Position numbers and translations under genes: made by a program. From Herbaspirillum sp. (GTDB taxonomy: Bacteria; Pseudomonadota; Gammaproteobacteria; Burkholderiales; Burkholderiaceae_D), in assembly GCA_028291765.1 (NCBI GenBank), contig JAQGNR010000177.1:1-52515 (forward strand): DNA of 52,515 bases. Direction: 5' to 3'. Position 1 is the first letter of the stretch. Every line of letters begins with the position of its first letter. Below are positions 45,488 to 52,515 of this stretch, one piece after another. The notes under the pieces are model-generated. The model was not told the origin of the DNA and searched no databases. It saw only the letters and a list, made by a program, of their open reading frames with translations.

Positions 45488-47520
45488 GGCCCCCGTATCT
45501 GATCAACCCAAGCCATCGTCCGCGCATCCGGCGGCGCTGTCAGCAGGCTAACAATCACGACCGCCAAGATGCCGGTCGGCACGCCGAATACGCCGGCCGA
45601 TATCGAGGCGATGTGAAACCATTGGTTCTCTGCGCCGCCGCCGAATGAAGGGTGGGTCGTCAGCAGGTAATACGCACAGACCGAGAAGCCGCTGACGATG
45701 CCGGCAATTGCGCCCGGCTGATTGGCGCGTTTCCAGAATATGCCTAATACCAGCACCGGAAATAAAGTCGAGGCCGCCAGCGAGAATGCTGCGCCGACCA
45801 GCGACAGGATATCGCCCGGTTTCAGCGATGCAGCATAAGCGGCCAGCAAGGCCACCACCAGCAGCAGCAATTTTGAAATCGTCACGCGCTTTTGGGTGGA
45901 GGCGCGAGGATCGACCACCTTGTAATAAATATCGTGGGAAAGGGCATTGGAAATGGTCAGCAGCAGACCATCCGCAGTCGATAGCGCAGCGGCCAGGCCG
46001 CCGGCGGCTACCAGCCCGGAAATGAAATACGGCAGACCGGCGATTTCCGGTGAGGCCAGCACCAGGATGTCGCCGTCAATCGAGAGCTCGGCAAGTTGCA
46101 CGGTATGGTCGCCATTGAGGTCCGTAATGCTGACCAGTGGATTGCCCTTGTCGATGTTGGCCCAATACGATACCCATTTCGGCAGCTGTGTATAGTCGGT
46201 GCCGACTAACGAGGTATAGATTTCGTATTTCACCATCACCGCCAGCGCCGGTACGGCAATGTAAATCAGGCAAATGAAAAATAATGTCCAGAATACCGAT
46301 TTGCGGGTTTGGTCGACCGATGAGGTGGTGTAGTAGCGCGTCAGGATATGCGGCAGCGACGCAGTGCCGATCATCAGGCAAAACACCAGCGCCATGAAAT
46401 TATTGCGTTTGATATCGGATGCCTGTTTGGTGTCGCCGGGGAATGGTTGGGTTTGCGATACGGGCGGCGCGGAACGGGCCAGATTGGCTTCACGCGCTTC
46501 CCGCCATTGCTGCTGCGCTTCTTCGACGCTTTTCGGATAAGACATTACGGCGCGGCTGGCGGTTTTGATTTCCATCAGTGTGGCGCGACTGTCGCGTTTC
46601 ATATCTTGCGCGTGTTGCTGAACCTCAACGCGGCCATTTTCCCATGAGGCCGGCAGCGCATTGAGCTGCGCTTCGAGTTGATCGGCGCGGGCCTTGAAGA
46701 TTGCGCGCACTGCCTGTTCGCGCGGGTCTGCATTTAATTTCTTTTCCAGCGCGGTGAGTTTCGGGATCACCGCGCCGTAAGCGACTTGCGGAATCGGCAC
46801 GTTGGTGTGTTTGGCCGAGAGCCAGATGACTGGAATCAGATAAGCAAACAGGATGATGATGTATTGCGCCACTTGGGTCCATGTGATGGCGCGCATGCCG
46901 CCCAGAAACGAACACACCAGAATGCTGGCCAGACCGAGAAAAATGCCGATCGAAAAATCGATGCCGGTGAAGCGCGAGGTGATCAGCCCGACGCCATAGA
47001 TTTGCGCGACCACGTAAGTAAACGAAATGATGATGGTGGCGATGACGGTGAGAATGCGGATGATATTGGGATAGTGGCCGGTATAACGGGTCGCCAGAAA
47101 ATCGGCGACCGTGTATTGGCCGAATTTGCGCAGATAAGGGGCGATCAGAAAAGCCACCAGGCAATAACCGCCCAGCCAGCCCATGATGTAGGCGAGTCCG
47201 TCGAAACCCATCAGATACAAACCGCCGGCCAGGCTGATAAATGTCGCCGCCGAAATCCAGTCGGCTGCCGTGGCCATGCCGTTGAACAGCGCCGGCACGC
47301 GGCGTCCCGCAACATAATATTCGGGGACATCGGCGGTGCGGCTGAGCAGGCCGATGCAGGCATACAGCGCGATGGTCACGAACATGAACAGATACCCGAT
47401 CCAGGCCCGCGGCATGCCTTGATATTCCAGCATGGCCAGCACAAACAGGAAGGCAATGAAGCCGGCTGTGTACCAGCTGTAGTAACGGGTCAGACGCCAG
47501 AAAAAAAATTTATTCTGCAT
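45484..47520 (-). CDS. Sodium:solute symporter, large subunit (ActP-like, VC_2705 type)
   Basis: A 678-aa sodium/solute symporter with about 13 membrane segments. The motifs VPEYYVAGRRVPALFNGMATAADWISAATFISLAGGLY and AAGGLAAALSTADGLLLTISNALSHD place it in the SSS family near acetate permease ActP. A long polar insertion (about 250-370) and a loop with an EF-hand-like motif (467-478, DLNGDHTVQLAE) distinguish it. Its gene overlaps the DUF4212 gene by 11 bases; in related bacteria DUF4212 is the small subunit of this transporter. Likely takes up a short organic acid under control of the upstream two-component pair. Confidence 0.92.
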   Translation of the reverse strand: MQNKFFFWRLTRYYSWYTAGFIAFLFVLAMLEYQGMPRAWIGYLFMFVTIALYACIGLLSRTADVPEYYVAGRRVPALFNGMATAADWISAATFISLAGGLYLMGFDGLAYIMGWLGGYCLVAFLIAPYLRKFGQYTVADFLATRYTGHYPNIIRILTVIATIIISFTYVVAQIYGVGLITSRFTGIDFSIGIFLGLASILVCSFLGGMRAITWTQVAQYIIILFAYLIPVIWLSAKHTNVPIPQVAYGAVIPKLTALEKKLNADPREQAVRAIFKARADQLEAQLNALPASWENGRVEVQQHAQDMKRDSRATLMEIKTASRAVMSYPKSVEEAQQQWREAREANLARSAPPVSQTQPFPGDTKQASDIKRNNFMALVFCLMIGTASLPHILTRYYTTSSVDQTRKSVFWTLFFICLIYIAVPALAVMVKYEIYTSLVGTDYTQLPKWVSYWANIDKGNPLVSITDLNGDHTVQLAELSIDGDILVLASPEIAGLPYFISGLVAAGGLAAALSTADGLLLTISNALSHDIYYKVVDPRASTQKRVTISKLLLLVVALLAAYAASLKPGDILSLVGAAFSLAASTLFPVLVLGIFWKRANQPGAIAGIVSGFSVCAYYLLTTHPSFGGGAENQWFHIASISAGVFGVPTGILAVVIVSLLTAPPDARTMAWVDQIRGP

Positions 47521-47845
47521 GGCTCTGATCCTTTTCCTTGTCTTTCTCTTTTTCTTTCTTGCTCAGCAGCTCGGCGGCTTGCATCGCTTCTTCCATTTTC
47601 CCGATACGCCGGTTGTAAATGAAGATCAAGGCAAGATAGACCAGCGCCAGGCCTTGCGCTGCCATGTAATACGATAGCGGCCAGCCGAACAGTGTCAGAT
47701 TGTCCAGTTCGCGGGCAAAATAAATGACGGAAAAAGTACTGAATAGCCATATCGCCAATAATTGAACGGTGAGCCGGCGCTTGTAGCGCCAGTATTGGGC
47801 GGCCTGATGGGAAAGAATGGGGAAGCAGCGGGCGGCAGGTTTCAT
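47510..47845 (-). CDS. DUF4212 small membrane protein, symporter small subunit
   Basis: A 111-aa protein with two membrane segments (about 26-44 and 58-76) and a highly charged C-terminal tail (KKEKEKDKEKD). The YWRYKRRLTVQLLAIWLFSTF, WPLSYYMAAQGLALVYLALIFIYNRRI pattern is DUF4212, described as the small subunit of certain solute:sodium symporters. The start at 47845 lies one base past the kinase stop. A longer frame back to 48286 is out-of-frame read-through of the kinase gene and is rejected. Confidence 0.9.
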   Translation of the reverse strand: MKPAARCFPILSHQAAQYWRYKRRLTVQLLAIWLFSTFSVIYFARELDNLTLFGWPLSYYMAAQGLALVYLALIFIYNRRIGKMEEAMQAAELLSKKEKEKDKEKDQSHAE

Positions 47846-47846
47846 C

Positions 47847-49337
47847 TCAATAATCCAGCTGGCCCGGCGCCAGTTGCGTCGGCAGCCTGAAGGTGAGGCG
47901 GAACAGGCAGCCTGGCCACTTTGCATGCGTGCTGCGGGGATTATTGAAAATTTCGACCGTGGCATTGTGTTGTTGCGCGATCTCGCGCACGATCGCCAGA
48001 CCGAGGCCGCTGCCGGTGTTGTGGGTGCCGAGAATGCGATAGAAGCGACCGAATACCAGACCCCGTTCCGCCGGTGCAATGCCGGGGCCGGTATCTTCGA
48101 CTTCGAGAATGGCGACGGCTTTGGCGGCATCGATATATGTGCGCACGGTGATGCTGCCTTGCCGGGGCGTGTAATGCAGTGCGTTGTCGAGCAGATTGAG
48201 CAGTAGTTCGCGCAGCATGATCTGATCGCCGGCGATGGTGACCGGATACGGCGGCTGCTCGAAGCCGAGATCGATCTGCTGTGCAAACGATAACGGCACC
48301 AGATCCTGCATCACGTTGCGCGCCAGTAACGATAGCTCGACCGGCGCCAGTGCGCTGGTGTGTGTTTGCACATTTTCGGCGCGCGCCAGCGAGAGTAATT
48401 GATTGACCAGGCGGGTCGCCGATTCCGAGCTCTTTGCGACTTGTTCCAATGAACGATGGATGTCGGCGCGATCGGTTTGGCGCAGCGCCAGTTCGGCTTG
48501 CATGCGCATCCCGGCCAACGGTGTTTTCATCTGATGTGCGGCATCGGCGATGAAACGTTTTTGGACTTCGATGGTTTGCGCCAGACGCGCCAGCATATCG
48601 TTGAGCGAGCGTACCAGCGGTGAGATTTCTTCCGGTACCTGGCCCGTTTCGATCGGGCTCAGGTCATCCGGGCGGCGCATGCGCACGCGGCGCTGCAGTT
48701 CGCTCAGCGGCGACAGGCCGCGCGCCAACGCAAACCAGATCAGCGCCAGCGCGATCGGCAGAATAACGAATTGCGGCAGGATGACGCCCTTGATAATGTC
48801 GTTGGCGAGTTGGGTGCGCTTGTCCAGCGTTTCGCCGACTTGCACCAGCAGCAGCCGCGGCGGCTGCGCTTCGGGTTGCGCGCGATGTTTGCGCAGATCG
48901 ACTTTGGCATAGGCGACGCGGATATCGGCGCCATGCAGGACGGCGTTATAAAACTGCACGGCGCCCACCGGTAACTTTTCGTCGATCGCCGGCGGTTGGG
49001 GCAGGTCGCGGTCGCCTTCGATATATTCGCCGTTGAGGCCGGTAATCTGAAAGTAAATGGTGTCGACCTCATCTGCACGCAGCAGATCGCGCGCGGATGG
49101 CACCAGGGTGGTGCCGACTTTGCCGTCGATTTCGGTCACTTGTTGCGCCAGCACGGTGACATTGTCTTCCAGCGCACGGTCAAAAGGTTGATTGGCAATC
49201 GATTGGGCGATCAGATAGGTAATGGCGATACTCAGCGGCCAGAGCAACAGCAACGGCGCCAGCATCCAGTCGAGAATTTCGCCGAACAACGAATGCTGCG
49301 CACCTTCCACGCCGGATTCGTCATCGTTATCGCGCAT
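47847..49337 (-). CDS. Sensor histidine kinase, TctE/QseC-like
   Basis: A 496-aa membrane kinase: first membrane segment (about 25-46), periplasmic sensor of the 2CSK_N/TctE kind (about 47-185), second segment (about 186-208), HAMP-like linker, HisKA with H in DAAHQMKTPL, N box LLNLLDNALHYT, and G boxes EDTGPGIA and GSGLGLAI. It probably senses an extracellular carboxylate, since it is the second gene of an operon with a regulator and a sodium symporter. 23 bases follow the regulator gene. Confidence 0.93.
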   Translation of the reverse strand: MRDNDDESGVEGAQHSLFGEILDWMLAPLLLLWPLSIAITYLIAQSIANQPFDRALEDNVTVLAQQVTEIDGKVGTTLVPSARDLLRADEVDTIYFQITGLNGEYIEGDRDLPQPPAIDEKLPVGAVQFYNAVLHGADIRVAYAKVDLRKHRAQPEAQPPRLLLVQVGETLDKRTQLANDIIKGVILPQFVILPIALALIWFALARGLSPLSELQRRVRMRRPDDLSPIETGQVPEEISPLVRSLNDMLARLAQTIEVQKRFIADAAHQMKTPLAGMRMQAELALRQTDRADIHRSLEQVAKSSESATRLVNQLLSLARAENVQTHTSALAPVELSLLARNVMQDLVPLSFAQQIDLGFEQPPYPVTIAGDQIMLRELLLNLLDNALHYTPRQGSITVRTYIDAAKAVAILEVEDTGPGIAPAERGLVFGRFYRILGTHNTGSGLGLAIVREIAQQHNATVEIFNNPRSTHAKWPGCLFRLTFRLPTQLAPGQLDY

Positions 49338-49360
49338 AATCCGGCGGCCTGAAATGCGTT

Positions 49361-50116
49361 TTAAATGCCGACCAGCGGATGATGACCGTTCAGACTATTC
49401 GGCGGTGCGGCTTGTGAGGACTGTGTCGACTGCGCCGCCTGGGTTATTTCCGGCAGTTTTTCCAGACAGTAGCCGAGGCCCCGGACTGTCGCGATACGCA
49501 CGCCGCCGATTTCAATTTTTTTGCGCAGCCGGTGGACGTAGACTTCGATCGCATTGTTGCTGACTTCCTCGCCCCATTCACATAAGTGATCTACCAGTTG
49601 TTCCTTGGAAACCAGCCGGCCGGTGCGCAGCAAGAGTATTTCCAGCAGGCCGAGCTCACGGGCCGACAGATCGAGCATCTGATCGTTGATATAGGCGATG
49701 CGGCCGACCTGATCGTAGCTGAGCAGGCCGTGTTTGACGACAGTGGGGCCACCGCCCGCGCCGCGCCGCGTCAGGGCCCTTACACGGGCTTCCAGTTCGG
49801 ATAGCGCGAACGGCTTGGCCATGTAGTCGTCGGCGCCCAGATCGAGCCCCTGTACCCGTTGCTCGACTGAGTCAGCCGCCGTCAGAATTAATACCGGCAG
49901 CCGCGAATTACGGGAGCGCAGACGGCGCAATACTTCCTGGCCGGACATTTTCGGCAGCCCCAGGTCCAGAATCAGCAAATCGAAATCCTGCGTCGATAGC
50001 GCGGAATCAGCTTCGACGCCGGTTTTGACGCAATCGGTCGCGTAGCCGGAATGGCGCAGCGAGCGGGTTAAACCATCGGCAAGTACGCTATCGTCTTCGG
50101 CAAGCAGAATGCGCAT
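49361..50116 (-). CDS. OmpR/TctD-type response regulator
   Basis: A 251-aa transcription factor with receiver (acidic E8/D9, phosphoacceptor D51 in LLILDLGLPKMSG, lysine in YMAKPF) and a C-terminal winged helix (LSARELGLLEILLLRTGRLVSKEQLVDHL, VYVHRLRKKIEIGG). A 25-residue Ser/Gln/Ala-rich tail is unusual. It heads the regulator-kinase-DUF4212-symporter operon and probably activates symporter expression. Confidence 0.94.
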   Translation of the reverse strand: MRILLAEDDSVLADGLTRSLRHSGYATDCVKTGVEADSALSTQDFDLLILDLGLPKMSGQEVLRRLRSRNSRLPVLILTAADSVEQRVQGLDLGADDYMAKPFALSELEARVRALTRRGAGGGPTVVKHGLLSYDQVGRIAYINDQMLDLSARELGLLEILLLRTGRLVSKEQLVDHLCEWGEEVSNNAIEVYVHRLRKKIEIGGVRIATVRGLGYCLEKLPEITQAAQSTQSSQAAPPNSLNGHHPLVGI

Positions 50117-50322
50117 GGTGGTTGGTCCGGTCAGAGTTGCATAACATTAACAATGTGAATACCAGATATAGCAGTAGGTAGTCTAGTTTGTTTCCGGGGG
50201 AGCAGCAAGACGAGGTTTTTTACAGCTTTCACAGGGAAATCATCGACCGTAGATCGATGGCCGGACTAAAATAGCCCGCGATACATTGGCTACGCATTAC
50301 AGCAATAGGAGAGGGAAATACG

Positions 50323-51078
50323 ATGCAGACGGGAAAAATTGCGCTGGTGACGGGGGCCGGATCCGGTATCGGCCGGGCCATCGCGCTGGCGCTGTTGCGG
50401 GCCGGCTATTCTGTGGTGCTGGCGGGACGGCGGCTGGGCGCGCTCGAAGAGACCGTAAGCTTGGCTGGCGCAGACGGCCGGCGGGCGCTGGCGGTGTCGG
50501 CCGATGTCAGCGATCCGGTCTCGGTAAAGGCTTTGTTTGCGCAGACGCGCACGCATTTCGGCAGGCTGGATTTGTTGTTTAACAACGCCGGCGTTTTCGC
50601 ACCGCCGGCGTCGCTGGAAGAACTCGGCTTCGAGCAATGGCAAGCGGCAGTGTCCATCAATCTGACCGGCGCTTTTCTATGTACGCAGGAAGCCTTCAAA
50701 ATCATGAAAGCGCAGCAACCGCGCGGCGGACGGATTATCAATAACGGTTCGATCGCAGCGCATGCGCCGCGGCCTTGTTCGGTTGCGTACACCGCAACCA
50801 AACACGCGATTACGGGCTTGACCAAGAGTGCTTCGCTGGACGGACGTCCATACGATATCGCTTGCGGGCAGATCGATATCGGTAATGCTTCCACGGATAT
50901 GACGGCGCGGATGGAACAAGGCATTTTGCAGGCGAATGGTTCGGTACAGGTCGAGCCGACCATGGCGGTGGAGCATGTCGCCAATGCGGTGCTTTATATG
51001 GATAGTCTGCCGCTGGATGCGAATGTGCAATTCATGACGGTGATGGCGACCAAGATGCCCTTTATCGGGCGTGGGTAG
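50323..51078 (+). CDS. SDR-family oxidoreductase
   Basis: A 251-aa classical short-chain dehydrogenase/reductase: cofactor motif TGAGSGIG (10-17), NNAG, catalytic serine in INNGSIAA and YTATKHA with the Tyr-Lys pair. The VLAGRR segment after the second strand, with arginines, suggests NADP(H) preference. [18 protein letters not shown] segment is typical of one SDR subgroup, but the substrate is unknown. AGGAGAG ribosome site. Divergent from the two-component operon. Confidence 0.9.
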   Translation: MQTGKIALVTGAGSGIGRAIALALLRAGYSVVLAGRRLGALEETVSLAGADGRRALAVSADVSDPVSVKALFAQTRTHFGRLDLLFNNAGVFAPPASLEELGFEQWQAAVSINLTGAFLCTQEAFKIMKAQQPRGGRIINNGSIAAHAPRPCSVAYTATKHAITGLTKSASLDGRPYDIACGQIDIGNASTDMTARMEQGILQANGSVQVEPTMAVEHVANAVLYMDSLPLDANVQFMTVMATKMPFIGRG

Positions 51079-51086
51079 GTCTAGGT

Positions 51087-51110
51087 CGGCAGCGCTGGGA
51101 AACGCTGCCG
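51087..51110. terminator. Hairpin between the SDR and grxD genes
   Basis: CGGCAGCG (51087-51094) pairs perfectly with CGCTGCCG (51103-51110) on an eight-base loop, between two converging genes. The T-run is weak, so termination is plausible rather than certain. Confidence 0.45.
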
Positions 51111-51138
51111 GGATATTTCGGTGCTGTCAGATTCGGAC

Positions 51139-51450
51139 TTAGGCCTGCAGCAGCGCTTTGAGCTCACCGGATTCATGCATTTCATTCATGATATCGGTGC
51201 CGCCTACAAATTCGCCATGCACATACAGTTGCGGCACGGTAGGCCAATTCGAATATTCCTTGACGCCCTGGCGCACTTCCGGATTTTCCAGCACGTTAAC
51301 GGTGACCAGATTGTCGACGCCATTGGCTTTGAGCAGCTGGATCGCGCGCCCGGAAAAACCGCATTGTGGAAATTGCGCGGTGCCTTTCATGAACAGGACG
51401 ATCGGGTTGGCCGTCACTGTTTCTTTGATCCAATCTTGTACTTCGCTCAT
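51139..51450 (-). CDS. grxD: Monothiol glutaredoxin GrxD
   Basis: Iron-sulfur cluster carrier of the CGFS glutaredoxin family, 103 aa. The active-site C30-G-F-S follows KGTAQFPQ, and the glutathione-binding segments [19 protein letters not shown] and MHESGEL are complete. It delivers [2Fe-2S] clusters to targets rather than acting as a disulfide reductase. Own transcription unit, preceded by terminators of the hpf gene. Confidence 0.97.
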   Translation of the reverse strand: MSEVQDWIKETVTANPIVLFMKGTAQFPQCGFSGRAIQLLKANGVDNLVTVNVLENPEVRQGVKEYSNWPTVPQLYVHGEFVGGTDIMNEMHESGELKALLQA

Positions 51451-51601
51451 GACAAAACCTCAAATAATTAACAGAATGCGTTCATTATATGAAAAACGCC
51501 GGAGGCGTGTCGGATTGATGCATTATCGGTGTGGCTTACTGGGCGCGGCCTTGTTATAAGGCTGGGCTTGCGTTCGCTCTTGAATTCGATCCGCCCATGA
51601 A

Positions 51602-51635
51602 AAACGCCCCAGTGCAATTTTGCAATGGGGCGTTT
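51602..51635 (-). terminator. Intrinsic terminator after hpf
   Basis: A perfect ten-base stem (51602-51611 with 51626-51635; AAACGCCCCA/TGGGGCGTTT) encloses TTGCAA-rich loop sequence, and on the minus strand runs into TTTTTC. A second smaller stem with the same GGCGTTTTTC ending lies at 51491-51508. Confidence 0.8.
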
Positions 51636-51655
51636 CTCATATTGCTTATCCTTCC

Positions 51656-52009
51656 CTATAGTGACGGCACGGCCACCGGCTCTTCGGACATTCGCTTGAA
51701 CCCGGAATGGTGCTCCTGCACTCTATTCTTGTATTTCATGACCTGGCGGTCCAGCTTGTCCATTAAACAGTCGATTGCGGCATACATATCCTGGGCAATG
51801 CCCTCGGCGTGCATATCCTTTCCCTTGACGCGCAAAGTAATTTCAGCTTTTTGTCGTTTTTCTTTTTCAGTCAGCTTATCCACGCTCAGTATTACGGTGA
51901 TGTCCAGGACATCGTCAAAGTGCCGCTTGATGCGCGACAACTTGCTTTCTACGTATTCACGGATGGCGGGGGTTAATTCGAGGTGATGTCCACTAATTGT
52001 CAGGTTCAT
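51656..52009 (-). CDS. hpf: Ribosome hibernation promoting factor, short form
   Basis: Binds the decoding region of idle 70S ribosomes and promotes hibernation in stationary phase. The 117-aa protein has the HPF/RaiA fold ([68 protein letters not shown]) and lacks the dimerisation domain of long HPF. It lies directly downstream of rpoN, the usual rpoN-hpf order. AAGGAG ribosome site before the ATG. Confidence 0.95.
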   Translation of the reverse strand: MNLTISGHHLELTPAIREYVESKLSRIKRHFDDVLDITVILSVDKLTEKEKRQKAEITLRVKGKDMHAEGIAQDMYAAIDCLMDKLDRQVMKYKNRVQEHHSGFKRMSEEPVAVPSL

Positions 52010-52162
52010 ACAACGCTCCTTAGTGAAGTTGCCGGCGGTTCATCTGACGGCCGGATATCGGCGCGAACACGGCAACGTTACGGATGGTAGATCTGCCGGG
52101 AGATGGTGGTCTCGGGTATCTCGGGTACTCAAATGTTACGGATGAAGCAAACTGTTTATATC

Positions 52163-52515
52163 TTATAAAGATTTACGAAGGGTAACGGATGGGATTTTCA
52201 ATACTTCACGATACTTCGCCACGGTGCGTCTGGCGACGACCATGCCTTGTTCCGCAAGCATGTCCGCAATTTTGCTGTCAGAGAAGGGATTTTTGGTGTC
52301 TTCAGCTCCTATCAATTGTTTGATTAGCGCCCTGATTGCCGTTGACGATGCTTCGCCGCCGGCATCAGTAGTGACGTGACTCCCGAAGAAGTACTTTAAC
52401 TCAAACATGCCATGCGGTGTAAGCATGTATTTTTGAGTTGTAACACGAGAAATAGTGCTCTCGTGCAGGCCCAGTGTATCAGCTATTTCGCGCAGCACAA
52501 GGGGTCGCATTGCAA
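52163..52515 (-). CDS. rpoN: RNA polymerase sigma-54 factor RpoN, C-terminal part
   Basis: The C-terminal 117 residues or so of sigma-54, open at the window edge so the N-terminal activator-interacting region is missing. Visible are the [35 protein letters not shown]-binding segment, FFGSHV, and the RpoN box [10 protein letters not shown] that recognises the -24 element. The stop at 52163 gives a normal C-terminus. Sigma-54 drives nitrogen and other activator-dependent genes. Confidence 0.96.
   Translation of the reverse strand, partial: AMRPLVLREIADTLGLHESTISRVTTQKYMLTPHGMFELKYFFGSHVTTDAGGEASSTAIRALIKQLIGAEDTKNPFSDSKIADMLAEQGMVVARRTVAKYREVLKIPSVTLRKSL

Noticed and set aside
46786..47622. 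278-residue frame antisense to the symporter gene
   Set aside because: Composition is Asp/Gly/His-rich shadow of membrane-protein codons; the symporter frame is conserved.
47846..48286. N-terminal extension of the DUF4212 frame
   Set aside because: It is an out-of-frame overlap with the histidine-kinase gene, and the DUF4212 family starts near 47845.

Overview
The window looks like chromosome from a Burkholderiales beta-proteobacterium, most likely Oxalobacteraceae (Herminiimonas/Collimonas/Janthinobacterium type). This rests on protein character and gene order: rpoH, ftsX-ftsE-ftsY, paired M16 peptidases, rsmD-coaD-ferredoxin, grpE-dnaK-dnaJ, panB-folK-pcnB-hda-purM and rpoN-hpf. It is an inference; no 16S rRNA or tRNA gene is present. 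rpoH (left) and rpoN (right) run off the window edges.

Layout. (1) 1-19.8 kb is a dense housekeeping region covering heat shock (rpoH with a CIRCE operator; grpE, dnaK and dnaJ with sigma-32-like promoters), cell division and SRP targeting (ftsEX, ftsY), periplasmic M16 peptidases around an orphan ParA, coenzyme A and folate enzymes (coaD, panB, folK), RNA processing (rsmD, pcnB), replication control (hda) and purM. (2) 19.9-20.7 kb carries an Anbu proteasome-like peptidase. (3) 20.7-27.3 kb is accessory: a response-regulator relic, a NitT/TauT-type ABC importer, a YncE-like beta-propeller, a porin and a cytochrome b561. (4) 27.3-35.5 kb is visibly more A+T-rich and probably acquired. It holds a HAD phosphatase, a NUDIX hydrolase, an adenosylhomocysteinase-like NAD-binding protein, an HD hydrolase and a pteridine-reductase-like SDR, then a signalling set: a cysteine-less molybdopterin-fold protein, a hybrid histidine kinase, a BetR-type response regulator and a LuxR-type response regulator. 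(5) 35.5-45.5 kb is a double set of alpha-E, circularly permuted ATP-grasp and transglutaminase-like genes, which in other bacteria are the usual partners of Anbu. (6) 45.5-50.1 kb is a regulator-kinase-DUF4212-sodium symporter operon. (7) 50.3-52.5 kb holds an SDR, grxD, hpf and the 3' end of rpoN.

The most interesting reading is that Anbu and its predicted peptide-ligase/transglutaminase partners form one functional system, now separated by about 15 kb of accessory DNA, and that the low-GC block carries an undescribed small-molecule module next to its own phosphorelay. Several intergenic palindromes and short tandem repeats are described below as candidate operators or mobile repeats.
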